Shown here: in pieces, positions 1 to 10,263 of the stretch
Layout of the letters: each line of letters begins with the position of its first letter
How positions within the stretch are numbered: the first letter of the stretch is position 1
From: Verrucomicrobiaceae bacterium
GTDB taxonomy: Bacteria > Verrucomicrobiota > Verrucomicrobiia > Verrucomicrobiales > Verrucomicrobiaceae
Direction: 5' to 3'
Length of the DNA stretch: 64,000 nt
Assembly: GCA_015075365.1 (NCBI GenBank)
Contig: JABTUN010000003.1
Coordinates: 851,060 to 915,059 of the forward strand
Translations under genes and position numbers: made by a program
The notes under the pieces: generated by a model
What the model was told of the DNA's origin: nothing
Database searches by the model: none
What the model saw: the letters and a program-made list of their open reading frames with translations, nothing else

Positions 1-141
1 GATCTTCCGCACGACCTGCGCGCCCATGCGGTGCCCTTCCGTGCGGGGCAGGCCGCGCTGCTTCGCCCAGCGGCCGTTGCCATCCATGATCATGGCGATG
101 TGGCGGGGAATTTTCAGATCTTCAGACGTGGCACGGCTCAT
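1..141 (-). CDS. uppS: Undecaprenyl diphosphate synthase, N-terminal part (cut by window edge)
   Basis: The reverse strand reads 47 codons from an ATG at 141 to the window edge. Residues 13-30 contain HIAMIMDGNGRWAKQRG, the signature around the catalytic Asp of cis-prenyltransferases, followed by GHRMGA. This family condenses isopentenyl diphosphate onto farnesyl diphosphate to make the lipid carrier for peptidoglycan and other wall polymers, in the cytoplasm at the membrane face. Only the first fifth or so of a roughly 240-residue protein is visible. It is divergent from the next gene, with a 137-bp shared upstream region. Confidence 0.93.
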   Translation of the reverse strand, partial: MSRATSEDLKIPRHIAMIMDGNGRWAKQRGLPRTEGHRMGAQVVRKI

Positions 142-278
142 TTCTCAGGACGGTGAAGGTAGCGCGCCGCAAGGGATGTGCCAGCAGTGCTTTCACACCC
201 ACATCTCACTTCTCACCGCCCTGCCTGTGAGATTCGGCTCGCGCACTCGGCGCGGTGTGCATTACAGTTTCCGCCTTC

Positions 279-1544
279 ATGAGCTCCGGACTCGTCGCCA
301 GCGTCGTCTGTCCCGTCTGCGGACAAACCTTCCTCTGCCAGCACCATGCGGCGGAGGCCATGGTCACCTGCCCCCATTGCGCGCACCAGGCGTGGCGCGG
401 CCAGTTTGCCACCCAGGACATGGCCCAGGGCCTTGGCAGCACCAAGCGCCGCATCGCCAGCCCGCAGACCGCGCCCGCACCGGCCGCTGCGTGGCCTCCA
501 CCCGCTCCCGCCGCGCAGGCCCCCGTCCCGCCAGCCGCCGCGCTCCAGCCGGAACCGGCCATCTGGCGCCAGCCGCCCACCCAGATGTCCAGCGCCATGC
601 TGCCCACGCAAACCGCACCGGAATCTCCGCACGGCGAACCGCCCTCCGAATTCCTGCCGCCGCATCTGCAGCCCTCCCCGCTCAAGCGCCTCCTCGTCGC
701 CATCGCCATGGTGGGCACGCTGGGCGGTGGTGCCTGGGTCTGGTGGGACATCACCCGGCATCCCGCCACGGTGTCCGCCTCATCCCCACGCGTTCCAGAA
801 CCTGCCCCGGAGGTGCGCACCGCCGCGCTCGCCACCCAGACGGAGAGCGCCTCCGCCCTGCACCCGCCGCCGGATGTGGCCGCCTTCACAAAGGACGTCA
901 AAAAACTCATCGACACGCTTTTCCACGCCGCCACGCCGGAGGAGCGCGCGGCCTGCGTCCATGACGCCGCCACCCACCGCACGCAGATCGAGGCCCTGCT
1001 GGCATCGGACCACCCGCAGCGCCCACGGCTGCGCACGCTCGGCTCCGTAAAAGGCCTCTCCATGGAGCTGCCTGGCGGCCGCCAGGTGCCGCTCTTCAAC
1101 GCCGGCACCAGCACCTGCGAGCAAGGCGCGCTCATCCGCCTGGTCGAGGGGCCGGACGGCCTGCGCCGCATCCACTGGCCGCTGCTCTGGGAGACCCACC
1201 AGCAAACCCTCCTCACCGCCCTGCGTGAGAAGCCCGGCGAGCCCGTGTGGGCCTGGGCGCGCATCGTCCCCAGCCACGGTTTTGACATCCCCGCCGCTGA
1301 GCGGGAGCGCTTCCTCTCCTTCGACATGCATGTCACCGGCGAGGGCAAATCCCCCCTCACCGCCTGCGTGGAGCGGGATTCACCCCTGGGCCGCTTTTTG
1401 GATCGCGAGACCGACTGGCGGCAGTCCTACCTCACGCGCCTGCTTGTGCGGAAGTTCGATTTCGGCACGGAGGCCACCATCGTGGCCATCGCGGACTGCG
1501 AGGGCACCCCGGCGGCTGAGAGACGCGCGCGGCCACAGCCCTGA
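279..1544 (+). CDS. Zinc-ribbon, single-pass membrane protein of unknown function
   Basis: A 421-residue protein if the ATG at 279 is used; a GTG at 255 would add eight residues. The N-terminus has two CxxC-type pairs (CPVC near residue 11 and CPHC near residue 32), suggesting a small zinc ribbon. A proline- and alanine-rich linker follows, then one hydrophobic segment around residues 145-165 (LLVAIAMVGTLGGGAWVWW) and a C-terminal globular region without a recognised family. The layout resembles proteins that sense or scaffold at the membrane with a cytoplasmic zinc ribbon, but this is inference. No signal peptide is seen. Confidence 0.7.
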   Translation: MSSGLVASVVCPVCGQTFLCQHHAAEAMVTCPHCAHQAWRGQFATQDMAQGLGSTKRRIASPQTAPAPAAAWPPPAPAAQAPVPPAAALQPEPAIWRQPPTQMSSAMLPTQTAPESPHGEPPSEFLPPHLQPSPLKRLLVAIAMVGTLGGGAWVWWDITRHPATVSASSPRVPEPAPEVRTAALATQTESASALHPPPDVAAFTKDVKKLIDTLFHAATPEERAACVHDAATHRTQIEALLASDHPQRPRLRTLGSVKGLSMELPGGRQVPLFNAGTSTCEQGALIRLVEGPDGLRRIHWPLLWETHQQTLLTALREKPGEPVWAWARIVPSHGFDIPAAERERFLSFDMHVTGEGKSPLTACVERDSPLGRFLDRETDWRQSYLTRLLVRKFDFGTEATIVAIADCEGTPAAERRARPQP

Positions 1545-1594
1545 GACGTGCTTCCCGCGCATCTTTCGGGCCGGGCGCGTGTTTGACAGCCACC

Positions 1595-2665
1595 ATGAAG
1601 TCCTCCGCCCTCCTCATCCTCCTCGCCGGGGCCTGCGCCGCGCTCGCGCAGACCACCGAAACACCCATCGACTGGCAAAAGGCGCAAAACCTCTTCCGCC
1701 GCGAGCAACGCGGCGAAACACTCAGCCCCGAGGACCAAAAGTACCTCGACCACGCCAAGGAAGTCCGCCGCAAAGGCGGCGGTGATCGCGGCAACGCGCC
1801 CGGCAACCAGCGCAAGGCACCCGCTTCCCTCAAACCGCTCTGTGACATGACCGCGGAGGACCGTTACGAGGGCGAGGACGGCGGCCTGTATGGCAAGGGC
1901 AGCAACCAGCCGCCTGAGGCGCTGCACAAGGCCGCCCAGGCCGCGCTCGCGCAGATCCAGCCGCTCGACGCGGACGGCAGGCCGTCCGACAGCGGCCGCA
2001 TCGTGCTCGTCTCCATCAGCATGTCGAACGCCACCCAGGAGTTCTCCTTCTTCAAGCAGATCGCCGACAAAGACCCGCGCAAATCCGGGCAACTCACCAT
2101 CGTCGATTGCGCGCAAGGCGGGCAGGCCATGGCGGAGTGGGTCCCGCCCGAGGGCCGTCCTTGGCAGGAGGCCATGAGCCGGCTGGAGCGCGCCGGCGTC
2201 TCCCCCCGGCAGGTGCAGGCCGCCTGGATCAAGCTCGCCAACAAAGGCCCCACCGGCTCCATGAGCGATCACCTCGCCAAGCTGGAGGCCGATACCACGA
2301 AGGTCATCGCCAACGCCAAAAAGAGCTTCCCCAACCTGCGCATCGCCTACCTCGGCAGCCGCATCTGGGCCGGCAACGCCCGCGGCAACCTCAATCCCGA
2401 GCCCTACGCCTATGAAAGCGCCTTCGCCGCCCGCCATCTCATCTTGAAACAGCCCGCCGAGGCCTCCCCCGTGCTTCTTTGGGGGCCGTATCTGTGGTCC
2501 GAGGGCGAAAAAGGCCGGAAGCTCGACGGATTGACCTACACACCGTCAGACTTCGCCAACGACGGCGTGCATCCCAGCACCAGCGGTCGCGAAAAGGTCG
2601 CGAACCAGCTCCTTGAGTTCTTCGCCACGAACCCGCTGGCAAGGTCCTGGTTTACGGGCGGATAG
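1595..2665 (+). CDS. Secreted SGNH/GDSL-like hydrolase
   Basis: The ATG at 1595 gives 356 residues with a clear signal peptide (MKSSALLILLAGACAALAQ). A charged, low-complexity linker spans about residues 45-75. The rest fits a SGNH hydrolase: a possible nucleophile block with VSISMSNATQEF, a glycine block in DCAQGGQA, and a C-terminal DGVHPSTSGR, where Asp and His would complete the triad. Such enzymes usually remove acetyl or acyl esters from polysaccharides outside the cytoplasm. The substrate is unknown. An upstream TTG at 1583 is possible but would disturb the signal peptide. Confidence 0.7.
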   Translation: MKSSALLILLAGACAALAQTTETPIDWQKAQNLFRREQRGETLSPEDQKYLDHAKEVRRKGGGDRGNAPGNQRKAPASLKPLCDMTAEDRYEGEDGGLYGKGSNQPPEALHKAAQAALAQIQPLDADGRPSDSGRIVLVSISMSNATQEFSFFKQIADKDPRKSGQLTIVDCAQGGQAMAEWVPPEGRPWQEAMSRLERAGVSPRQVQAAWIKLANKGPTGSMSDHLAKLEADTTKVIANAKKSFPNLRIAYLGSRIWAGNARGNLNPEPYAYESAFAARHLILKQPAEASPVLLWGPYLWSEGEKGRKLDGLTYTPSDFANDGVHPSTSGREKVANQLLEFFATNPLARSWFTGG

Positions 2666-2711
2666 GGATTCCTGATTGTCATCCAGCGCATTCCCGCGGA
2701 CACTGCGCGGC

Positions 2712-4379
2712 ATGAAGATCGAAGCCCTCTCCCGCCTGGAGCGTCACGCGAAACGCATCGCCGAGATCGCCGCCGTGCTGGGCAAGTATGGTCTGGCGGA
2801 CCTGTTTGGCGGCTTCAAATACGCATGGCTGCAAGACAGGCTGAAAAGCGCGGACGGCAGATCGCTGACGGAGGGCGTGACGCAGGCGGCGCGCGCGCGC
2901 ATGGCGCTGACGGAGCTGGGCACCACCTTCATCAAGCTGGGCCAGATGCTCAGCACGCGGGCGGACCTCATCGGCCCGGAGCTGACGGAGGAGCTGTCCC
3001 AACTGCAATCCAACGTGCCGGCGGATGCCGCGGAGGTGGCGCGCGCCACGATCGAAAGCGAGCTGGGCAGGCCCGTCGCGGCCTTGTTCGCCGCGTTTGA
3101 GGACGAGCCGCTGGCCGCGGCCTCTGTGGCGCAGGTGCACGCGGCCGTGCTGCCCTCCGGGCGCAGCGTGGTGGTGAAGGTGCGCCGCGCGGGTGTGGCG
3201 GAGCAGGCGGCCACGGATCTGGAGATCGTGCAGGCATTGGCGGAGCTGCTGGAGAAGCATTCACCCGCGTTGCGATCCTACCAGCCGCTGGCGCTCGTGA
3301 GACAGTTTCGCCGCACGTTGCTGCGGGAGCTCGATTTCAGCTACGAACGGCAGAACCTGGAGGAATTCGCGCGCAACTTTGCCGACGACCCGACGGTGTG
3401 CATCCCGGAGGTGTTTCCGGAGCTTTGCTCGCACCAGGTCGTCACGATGGAGCGGCTGGAGGGCATCATGGGCACGGACATCGAGGGCCTGCGGCAGTGT
3501 GGCGAGGACCTGGGCGAGTTTGCACGGCGCGGGGCGAACATGTATCTCGAAATGGTCTTCCGCGACGGCTTCTACCATGCCGATCCGCATCCGGGAAACC
3601 TCATCCTGCTGCCGGGCAATGTGGTGGGTGTGATTGATTGCGGCATGGTGGGGCGCATGGATGAAGATCTGCGTGATGAGGTGGAGGCGCTGCTGCTGGG
3701 CATCGTGGAGCAGGACTCGCAGCTCGTGGCGGAGCAGGTGCTGCGCCTGGGCGCGGTGCCGCCGGACTGCGCGCGGGAAAAGCTGCGCGCGGACCTGCAG
3801 GACTTCATGGCGGACTACACCGGTCTGCCGCTGAATGAGATCCGCGTCGGCGCGGCGCTGAGCAACCTGGTGGAGATCATCCGCAGCCATCACGTCGTGC
3901 TGCCGCCCGCCCTCGCGCTGCTGCTGAAGACCATCATCGTGCTCGAAGGCACCTCCCGGCGCCTCAGCCCGGAGGTTAGTCTCACGGAGCTGATGCAGCC
4001 GTATTGCTCCCGCCTCATGCTGCGGCGCCTCTCACCGGGCCGCATGGCCCGCAGCGCGCGCCGCGCCTACCGCTCCTGGAACCGCCTGCTGACCGCCCTG
4101 CCCCGCGATCTGGCGGACCTGCTGTCCCGCTTCCGCGATGGGACGCTCACCGTGCATCTCGACCACCGGCACCTCGATCCCATCGTGAACCGCCTCGTGC
4201 TGGGCGTGCTCACCGCCGCCGTCTTTCTCGGCTCCACCGAGCTGTGGAGCCGCGATGCCAAACCGCTGCTCTACGGCGTGTCCGTCTTCGGGGCTCTCGG
4301 CTACGCCGTCTCTCTTTATCTCGGCTGGCGCCTCCTGCGGGCGATCCGAAAGTCGGGGAATATCCAATCGAAGGATTGA
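2712..4379 (+). CDS. ubiB: ABC1/UbiB-family atypical kinase-like membrane protein
   Basis: A 555-residue protein starting at ATG 2712 (TTG 2676 is an alternative). Hallmarks of the AarF/UbiB family are present: LGTTFIKLGQMLSTRADL (the KxGQ motif), the alanine-rich AAASVAQVHAAVL loop, VVVKVRRAG with the conserved Lys, ELDFSYERQN, the catalytic FYHADPHPGN and the metal-binding VIDCGMVG. Two hydrophobic segments close the C-terminus. In other bacteria UbiB supports quinone biosynthesis, probably by ATP-driven lipid handling. Menaquinone genes menC-menE lie 23 kb away, so a quinone role is plausible but not shown here. Confidence 0.9.
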   Translation: MKIEALSRLERHAKRIAEIAAVLGKYGLADLFGGFKYAWLQDRLKSADGRSLTEGVTQAARARMALTELGTTFIKLGQMLSTRADLIGPELTEELSQLQSNVPADAAEVARATIESELGRPVAALFAAFEDEPLAAASVAQVHAAVLPSGRSVVVKVRRAGVAEQAATDLEIVQALAELLEKHSPALRSYQPLALVRQFRRTLLRELDFSYERQNLEEFARNFADDPTVCIPEVFPELCSHQVVTMERLEGIMGTDIEGLRQCGEDLGEFARRGANMYLEMVFRDGFYHADPHPGNLILLPGNVVGVIDCGMVGRMDEDLRDEVEALLLGIVEQDSQLVAEQVLRLGAVPPDCAREKLRADLQDFMADYTGLPLNEIRVGAALSNLVEIIRSHHVVLPPALALLLKTIIVLEGTSRRLSPEVSLTELMQPYCSRLMLRRLSPGRMARSARRAYRSWNRLLTALPRDLADLLSRFRDGTLTVHLDHRHLDPIVNRLVLGVLTAAVFLGSTELWSRDAKPLLYGVSVFGALGYAVSLYLGWRLLRAIRKSGNIQSKD

Positions 4380-4433
4380 CGGGCGGGCAAAATTCAGGCT
4401 GGAAAAGTGGTGGGAACAAATCACCTTCCATCC

Positions 4434-4640
4434 ATGGCAACAGCAACACTCTCCACCCGCGTCACGAAGCTGGAAAAGGCGGTCGCTTCGATCATCAAGA
4501 GTGCACAGCCCCAGCAGCCTGCTGCGGGAGGCTGGCGAAAGTCGGTGGGCATGTTTGATGGGGATGAGGTCATGAAGCAGATCATTGAACGCGGTGCAGC
4601 GATCCGCCGTGCCGAAGGCCGAAAGGCAAAACGCGGATGA
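4434..4640 (+). CDS. Small antitoxin-like protein, partner of the PIN toxin
   Basis: A 68-residue charged protein beginning MATATLSTRVTKLEKAV. Its stop overlaps the start of the following PIN-domain gene by four bases (ATGA at 4637), the usual arrangement of VapB-VapC pairs. The N-terminal segment could form a short helix or coiled coil, and the C-terminus is rich in Arg and Lys. I do not recognise a specific DNA-binding family, so the antitoxin role rests on size, order and coupling. Confidence 0.65.
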   Translation: MATATLSTRVTKLEKAVASIIKSAQPQQPAAGGWRKSVGMFDGDEVMKQIIERGAAIRRAEGRKAKRG

Positions 4641-5062
4641 TCCTGCTCGATACAGATCACATCTCCGCTCTTCAGGCTGATGGAGGCGCGGCACGCGATC
4701 ATCTGCTGCGGAAAATGGATGCTTCCGAGGATCAAGATTTTGCGGTGACAGTCATCAGCCTGGAGGAGCAAATGCGTGGTTGGCTGGCCGAGATCCATGG
4801 TGAACTGGATTTTACACGCCAAGTCGGCGGTTACGAGCGTCTCGCCGGACTGACGAGCTTTTACTCGCACTGGGCCGTGGTGGGCTACACGACGAAAGCG
4901 GCTTCGCAAACCATCCAGCTCAAGAAAGCCAAGGTTCGTATCGGCACGATGGATTTGAAAATCGCCTCCATTGCGAAATCGCTCAATGTGCTGCTCCTGA
5001 CCGCCAATGAGAAGGACTTCGGTCAGGTGCCTGGATTGCGTCGGGAAAACTGGCTGCGGTAA
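4637..5062 (+). CDS. vapC: PIN-domain ribonuclease toxin (VapC type)
   Basis: A 141-residue PIN-domain protein. The acidic active site is visible: MILLDTDHISAL at the N-terminus, VTVISLEEQ near residue 38, IGTMDLKIASIA near residue 102 and LLLTANEKDF near residue 120. VapC toxins are Mg2+-dependent ribonucleases that cut tRNA or rRNA and are held inactive by the antitoxin encoded just upstream, here with a 4-bp overlap. The module sits 54 bp behind the UbiB gene on the same strand. Confidence 0.88.
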   Translation: MILLDTDHISALQADGGAARDHLLRKMDASEDQDFAVTVISLEEQMRGWLAEIHGELDFTRQVGGYERLAGLTSFYSHWAVVGYTTKAASQTIQLKKAKVRIGTMDLKIASIAKSLNVLLLTANEKDFGQVPGLRRENWLR

Positions 5063-5159
5063 ACAAGCTGCAAATCCGGTCACAAAGCTCGCAACGGCCC
5101 GATTTGAGGTGAAACTTTGAGCTTGGAACACCAGCCCTTTTCGTCGAAAACCTCCGCCG

Positions 5160-5191
5160 ACCTCTGACTTCTTACTTCTGACCTCTCACAC
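5160..5191 (+). repeat. Heptanucleotide-period array upstream of xylulokinase
   Basis: The stretch reads as consecutive seven-base units of the form CTGACTT, CTTACTT, CTGACCT, CTCACAC. It is one member of a family of heptamer-period arrays found in intergenic gaps of this window. It lies within 45 bp of the xylulokinase start, so it occupies the likely promoter or leader. Confidence 0.6.
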
Positions 5192-5201
5192 TCCCCCGAC
5201 C

Positions 5202-6704
<1,503 letters not shown>

Positions 6705-6719
6705 ACCGTTCCTCCAGTC

Positions 6720-6923
6720 ATGCCCCGCAAAATCCGAGAACTCATCCGCGATCTGGAGCAGGCGGGCTTTTACCTCGTCAAAGGCCAGGGCAAAGGTGAT
6801 CATCGCAAATTCCGGCACCTCCGCCTCCCAGGAAGCCTGACTTTGGATGGAAAAACCGGCGGAGATGCGCATCATTACCAGGAGAAACAAGTCCGCGAAG
6901 CCATCCGAAAGGTTCAATCATGA
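6720..6923 (+). CDS. hicA: HicA-family mRNA interferase toxin (module 1)
   Basis: A 67-residue protein with the HicA pattern: a basic N-terminus (MPRKIRELIRDLEQAGFYL), the central GDHRKF with the catalytic His, and a C-terminal YQEKQVREAIRKV helix. HicA toxins have a dsRNA-binding-like fold and degrade mRNA. The gene overlaps the downstream hicB by four bases (6920-6923). It is clearly paralogous to the pair at 11.7-12.1 kb. Confidence 0.87.
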   Translation: MPRKIRELIRDLEQAGFYLVKGQGKGDHRKFRHLRLPGSLTLDGKTGGDAHHYQEKQVREAIRKVQS

Positions 6924-7156
6924 AATCCAAAGCCATCCCTTACCATCACTGGATCGAATGGAGCGACGAAGACTCGATCTTCATCGGCTACTGCCCTGAT
7001 TTGTTCTTTGGCGGTGTTTGCCACGGCAAAGACGAAAGCAAACTGTATCCAAGGCTGGTCGCGATCATCCGCGAGGAAATGGAGGACTTGAAGGCCGAGG
7101 GGAAGGCCCTGCCGCCCGTGTCCGTCCGCCCGATGCGCGAGCTGGCGGCAGCCTGA
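6920..7156 (+). CDS. hicB: HicB-family antitoxin (module 1)
   Basis: A 78-residue protein with the HicB core fold pattern HHWIEWSDEDSIFIGYCPDL followed by GGVCHGKDE. It would bind and inhibit HicA. The short C-terminus lacks an obvious ribbon-helix-helix or helix-turn-helix DNA-binding extension, so autoregulation may need another feature. ATGA overlap with hicA indicates translational coupling. Confidence 0.85.
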   Translation: MKSKAIPYHHWIEWSDEDSIFIGYCPDLFFGGVCHGKDESKLYPRLVAIIREEMEDLKAEGKALPPVSVRPMRELAAA

Positions 7157-7275
7157 TCATTCTCAGGAGGTGAATTGTTGCACCAAGTGTGCCTATTTTG
7201 GCGTACGTTGAGCAGAAACGGGGTGATCCGGCCTGCAGCGCTAATCTGCGCGCATCCACCGCGTTTTTTCCGCGA

Positions 7276-8022
7276 ATGAACAACAAGACCCGCACATCCC
7301 TGCTCCTGACCGGCCTCGGCCTTGGCATGGCCGTGGTTGCCTTTTCGGGCGAAAACGGCGTCGCTCCTCCGCCGGCGGCCGCCCCCGTCGTCACCGCGAC
7401 GATGAAGGATGGCAAAACGATCTTCCAGAACGTCTGCGCGGCCTGCCACGGCCCAAACGGCGAGGGCAAGGCGGAGTTGAAATCGCCCGCCATCGCCGGA
7501 CTGCCGGATTGGTATGCAAAACACCAGCTCGCCGGCTTTCGCGAGGGCCGCCGCGGACACGATCCGAAGGACGCGCAGTCCTTCATGATGGCCGCCATTG
7601 CCAAATCCCTGTCTCCAGAGCAGACGCAGGCCGTGATCGAGCATGCCTCAAAAATGCAGCCCACCACGCCCGCTGGCATAGACCATGCGCCAAAGGACGC
7701 GGACCTCGACGAGGGCAGGCTGGCCTTCCAGGAACGCTGCATGGAGTGCCACCGCTACAATGCCAGCGGCGAGATCGCCTTCGGCAGCCCGCCGCTGATC
7801 GGGCAGCAGGCCTGGTATCTCACCGAGCAGATTCACAAGTTCAAAGACGGCCGCCGCGGCACGATCAAGGGCGATGTGAACGGCGCGAAGATGATCCTCT
7901 CCTCCAGTTTCATCGAGGATGAGAAAATGCTGCGCGACATCGTGGCCTACATCCTCACGCTGAATCCCCAGCCGGAGACGGCGGTGAAGGCCGACAGCCC
8001 GTTTGAAACGGCGACACGCTGA
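7276..8022 (+). CDS. Di-haem class I cytochrome c (c4-like)
   Basis: A 248-residue protein from ATG 7276 with an N-terminal signal peptide (NNKTRTSLLLTGLGLGM). Two haem c motifs are visible, CAACH near residue 54 and CMECH near residue 155, each followed by a downstream Met-containing segment. Two tandem class I domains of this type occur in cytochrome c4 and c553 proteins, which carry electrons in the periplasm toward terminal oxidases. It converges with the HtrA-like pair, whose last stop is three bases away. Confidence 0.85.
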   Translation: MNNKTRTSLLLTGLGLGMAVVAFSGENGVAPPPAAAPVVTATMKDGKTIFQNVCAACHGPNGEGKAELKSPAIAGLPDWYAKHQLAGFREGRRGHDPKDAQSFMMAAIAKSLSPEQTQAVIEHASKMQPTTPAGIDHAPKDADLDEGRLAFQERCMECHRYNASGEIAFGSPPLIGQQAWYLTEQIHKFKDGRRGTIKGDVNGAKMILSSSFIEDEKMLRDIVAYILTLNPQPETAVKADSPFETATR

Positions 8023-8025
8023 CGC

Positions 8026-9129
8026 TCACTCCGCAGCCTGCGCTTTCGGCGGATGGCGGTCCGCCTCGACCCACTGCTGGATTTCCGTCCAGAAACTCTC
8101 CACGGGCAGCGCAAAGGTGGTCACGCGGTCCACGCGGGCGATGTTGATGCCTACGATCTTGCCATCGAGCGTGGCGAGCGGGCCGCCCATGTCGCCCGGG
8201 ACGAGCGGGATGTCGTGCTGGAGCGCGTCGGGAAAATTGTCCGTGCGCAGGGAGATGCCGCCGTTGGCGAAGTCCTCGCCCTCCCAGTTTTGCAGGATCT
8301 TGGTGCGGCTGGCGAGGCGGACACGGCAGGTTTCCTCCTTTTCTTTGCGCAGGTAGCGCACCTCGACGATCTCTCCGGGCTGGCGCTTGTTCACGATCTC
8401 ATGCACGCGCTTGAACTCCGCCACCGGCTGGTCGGCGATGGCGAGAAGCACGTCGTCCTTGCGCAGGCCGGCGGCCTCGGCCGGGCTGTCGTTGGCGATG
8501 CCGATGATGCGCACGCCCTTGGCATTCTCGGGCACCTTTTCATCCATGCGCACCCCCAGCGCGGCACCGAGGCCGGGAACGCGGCGGCGATTGGCACTGA
8601 CGATGCCGATGCGGGCCTCGCGCTGCGCGCCGGTGGCGCTGCACAGCCACTGGCCGAGCGTCAGCGGGCGCGCGCTGCCAAAATGTGCCGCACGCAGACC
8701 GCTGATGCCCACCGCCTGCGCCAGCACGAGGTCATAGCGCACCTCCCGGCGGATTTCGCGGAGCTCGGTGGAACGGCCGTCCGCAAATTTGACGCGCACC
8801 TTGGCCAGATCCGGCACCTCGCTGGCCTTGGTCAACAGATAGCCGTCCTCGCCGACGATGGTGGCAGAGCAGACGGGGCGGCCGAGCAGGCTTTCAATGC
8901 GCGCAGCGCAGGCAAAGGCGAGCTGGGTAAGTTTTTCGACCGCGGCCAGCGTGTGCCTGCCGTTCGTGCGGTCATCGGCCGGGAGCGTGGGACGAGGAAC
9001 CTCCGCCAGGGCAAGAGCAGGGCAGAGCAGGAACAAAGCGGCGGAACAGCGACGCAGAAACAACGAACGCACTCCACCCGATGAGGCGGCATCGTGTTTG
9101 TCATTCAGATTTCGGGCTTCGTTGGTCAT
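8026..9129 (-). CDS. HtrA-like protein with degenerate protease site plus PDZ domain (probable pseudoprotease)
   Basis: From the ATG at 9129 the protein has 367 residues, with an N-terminal hydrophobic export signal (SLFLRRCSAALFLLCPALALA). The trypsin-like domain aligns with that of the neighbouring gene, but the His block reads GYLLTKASEV where the neighbour has LILTAAHVV, and the Ser block reads VPGDMGGPLA where the neighbour has GGDSGGPLF. The Asp position YDLVLAQAV is retained. A PDZ domain follows (RIIGIANDSPAEAAG). Its start overlaps the upstream protease gene by four bases, so the two products are probably made together and may form mixed oligomers. Confidence 0.8.
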   Translation of the reverse strand: MTNEARNLNDKHDAASSGGVRSLFLRRCSAALFLLCPALALAEVPRPTLPADDRTNGRHTLAAVEKLTQLAFACAARIESLLGRPVCSATIVGEDGYLLTKASEVPDLAKVRVKFADGRSTELREIRREVRYDLVLAQAVGISGLRAAHFGSARPLTLGQWLCSATGAQREARIGIVSANRRRVPGLGAALGVRMDEKVPENAKGVRIIGIANDSPAEAAGLRKDDVLLAIADQPVAEFKRVHEIVNKRQPGEIVEVRYLRKEKEETCRVRLASRTKILQNWEGEDFANGGISLRTDNFPDALQHDIPLVPGDMGGPLATLDGKIVGINIARVDRVTTFALPVESFWTEIQQWVEADRHPPKAQAAE

Positions 9130-10136
9130 TCCGAGTCCTCCTGCGGTCGTTGGGCCAGTTGCACGGCCAGTTCGCGCTCCTTGCCGTTGCTGCGGAGCTT
9201 CATCTGGAGGGTGTCGCCCGCGGCCTTCGCCTTGACGGTGGCGGTGAACTGCTGCTGGTCGGTCATCGCGGTCCCGTTCACGCTGACGATGACATCGCCG
9301 ATGCGCACCCCGGCCTTCTGCGCGGGGGAGCCGTCGATCACATCCGCCACTTCCAGCTCCACATCGTCGGTCATGCGCGTGGCCACGCCAAGGTAGCCGC
9401 CCGCGCCGACGCCCCACACCTTGATGACCTGTGAGTTTTGCATCGCATCCCAGGAGCGGAGGAAGGGTGCCATGGACACGTGGACGTTTTGATCGCGGTT
9501 TTCCCAGATCTGGCTGTGGATGCCGATCACCTCGCCCGCGAAATTGAACAGAGGGCCGCCGGAGTCGCCACCCATGAGCACGCAGTCGGTGTGCAGGCTG
9601 TTGGCGGTCTGTTTGACGATTTTTCCCACGCGCAGCACCGCGCCGCGCGCCTTGTCAAAACCGCCCGGATGCCCCAGCGCGAAGCACCACTCACCCGGCT
9701 GCGCCTTGGCGATCTCCCGGCTCAGGTTCACGCTCGGCCAGGGCTTGCCGCGATCTTTGAGCTGGGCCAGCGCGGCGTCCGTGGCCTGGTCGAGTCCGAG
9801 TGACTTCGCCGTGGTGGTGGAGCCGTCATCGAGCACCACGCGGATGTCACGGCCCGGTTTTCCCACCACATGCGCGGCGGTCAAAATGAGGCCGGTGGGG
9901 GAGATGATGACGCCGCTGGCCGTGCCGCCGCCGGTCTGGATGGCCACCAGCGCGGGCCGCACCTGCGGCAGCAGCTTTTGCACGTCTGCCTGGATGCGCA
10001 GGAGCGTGGCGATGTCCGTTTTCGGCTCATTTTTGGACTCAGCAGGGCCTGCGACGACGGCGCACGCGGCGACGACTTTCAGCGCCACAAGGAGCGTGGC
10101 AGAGCGGCGGAGGAAATGGGTGCCGGGCGGGGGCAT
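9126..10136 (-). CDS. HtrA/DegP-like serine protease with one PDZ domain
   Basis: A 336-residue protein from ATG 10136 (TTG 10160 is possible). A signal peptide is present (RRSATLLVALKVVAACAVVAG). The catalytic triad is complete: His in LTAAHVVG, Asp in QATDAALAQL, Ser in GGDSGGPLF. A C-terminal PDZ domain holds VADVIDGSPAQKAGVRIGD. Such periplasmic proteases degrade or sense misfolded envelope proteins. It is the first gene of a two-gene operon with the inactive homologue and is divergent from lpd over a 127-bp gap. Confidence 0.88.
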   Translation of the reverse strand: MPPPGTHFLRRSATLLVALKVVAACAVVAGPAESKNEPKTDIATLLRIQADVQKLLPQVRPALVAIQTGGGTASGVIISPTGLILTAAHVVGKPGRDIRVVLDDGSTTTAKSLGLDQATDAALAQLKDRGKPWPSVNLSREIAKAQPGEWCFALGHPGGFDKARGAVLRVGKIVKQTANSLHTDCVLMGGDSGGPLFNFAGEVIGIHSQIWENRDQNVHVSMAPFLRSWDAMQNSQVIKVWGVGAGGYLGVATRMTDDVELEVADVIDGSPAQKAGVRIGDVIVSVNGTAMTDQQQFTATVKAKAAGDTLQMKLRSNGKERELAVQLAQRPQEDSE

Positions 10137-10263
10137 GCGCGTCGTATAAAGTAGGTTCAAGCCGTTCTCAGGTCAATCAGGCACGCTGGCGGGGAATCTG
10201 CGGTTGAATACGTCGCAGGGCTGCGCTTCTCTCGCGCCTCACTCCCCCAAACACTCTCTTTTC

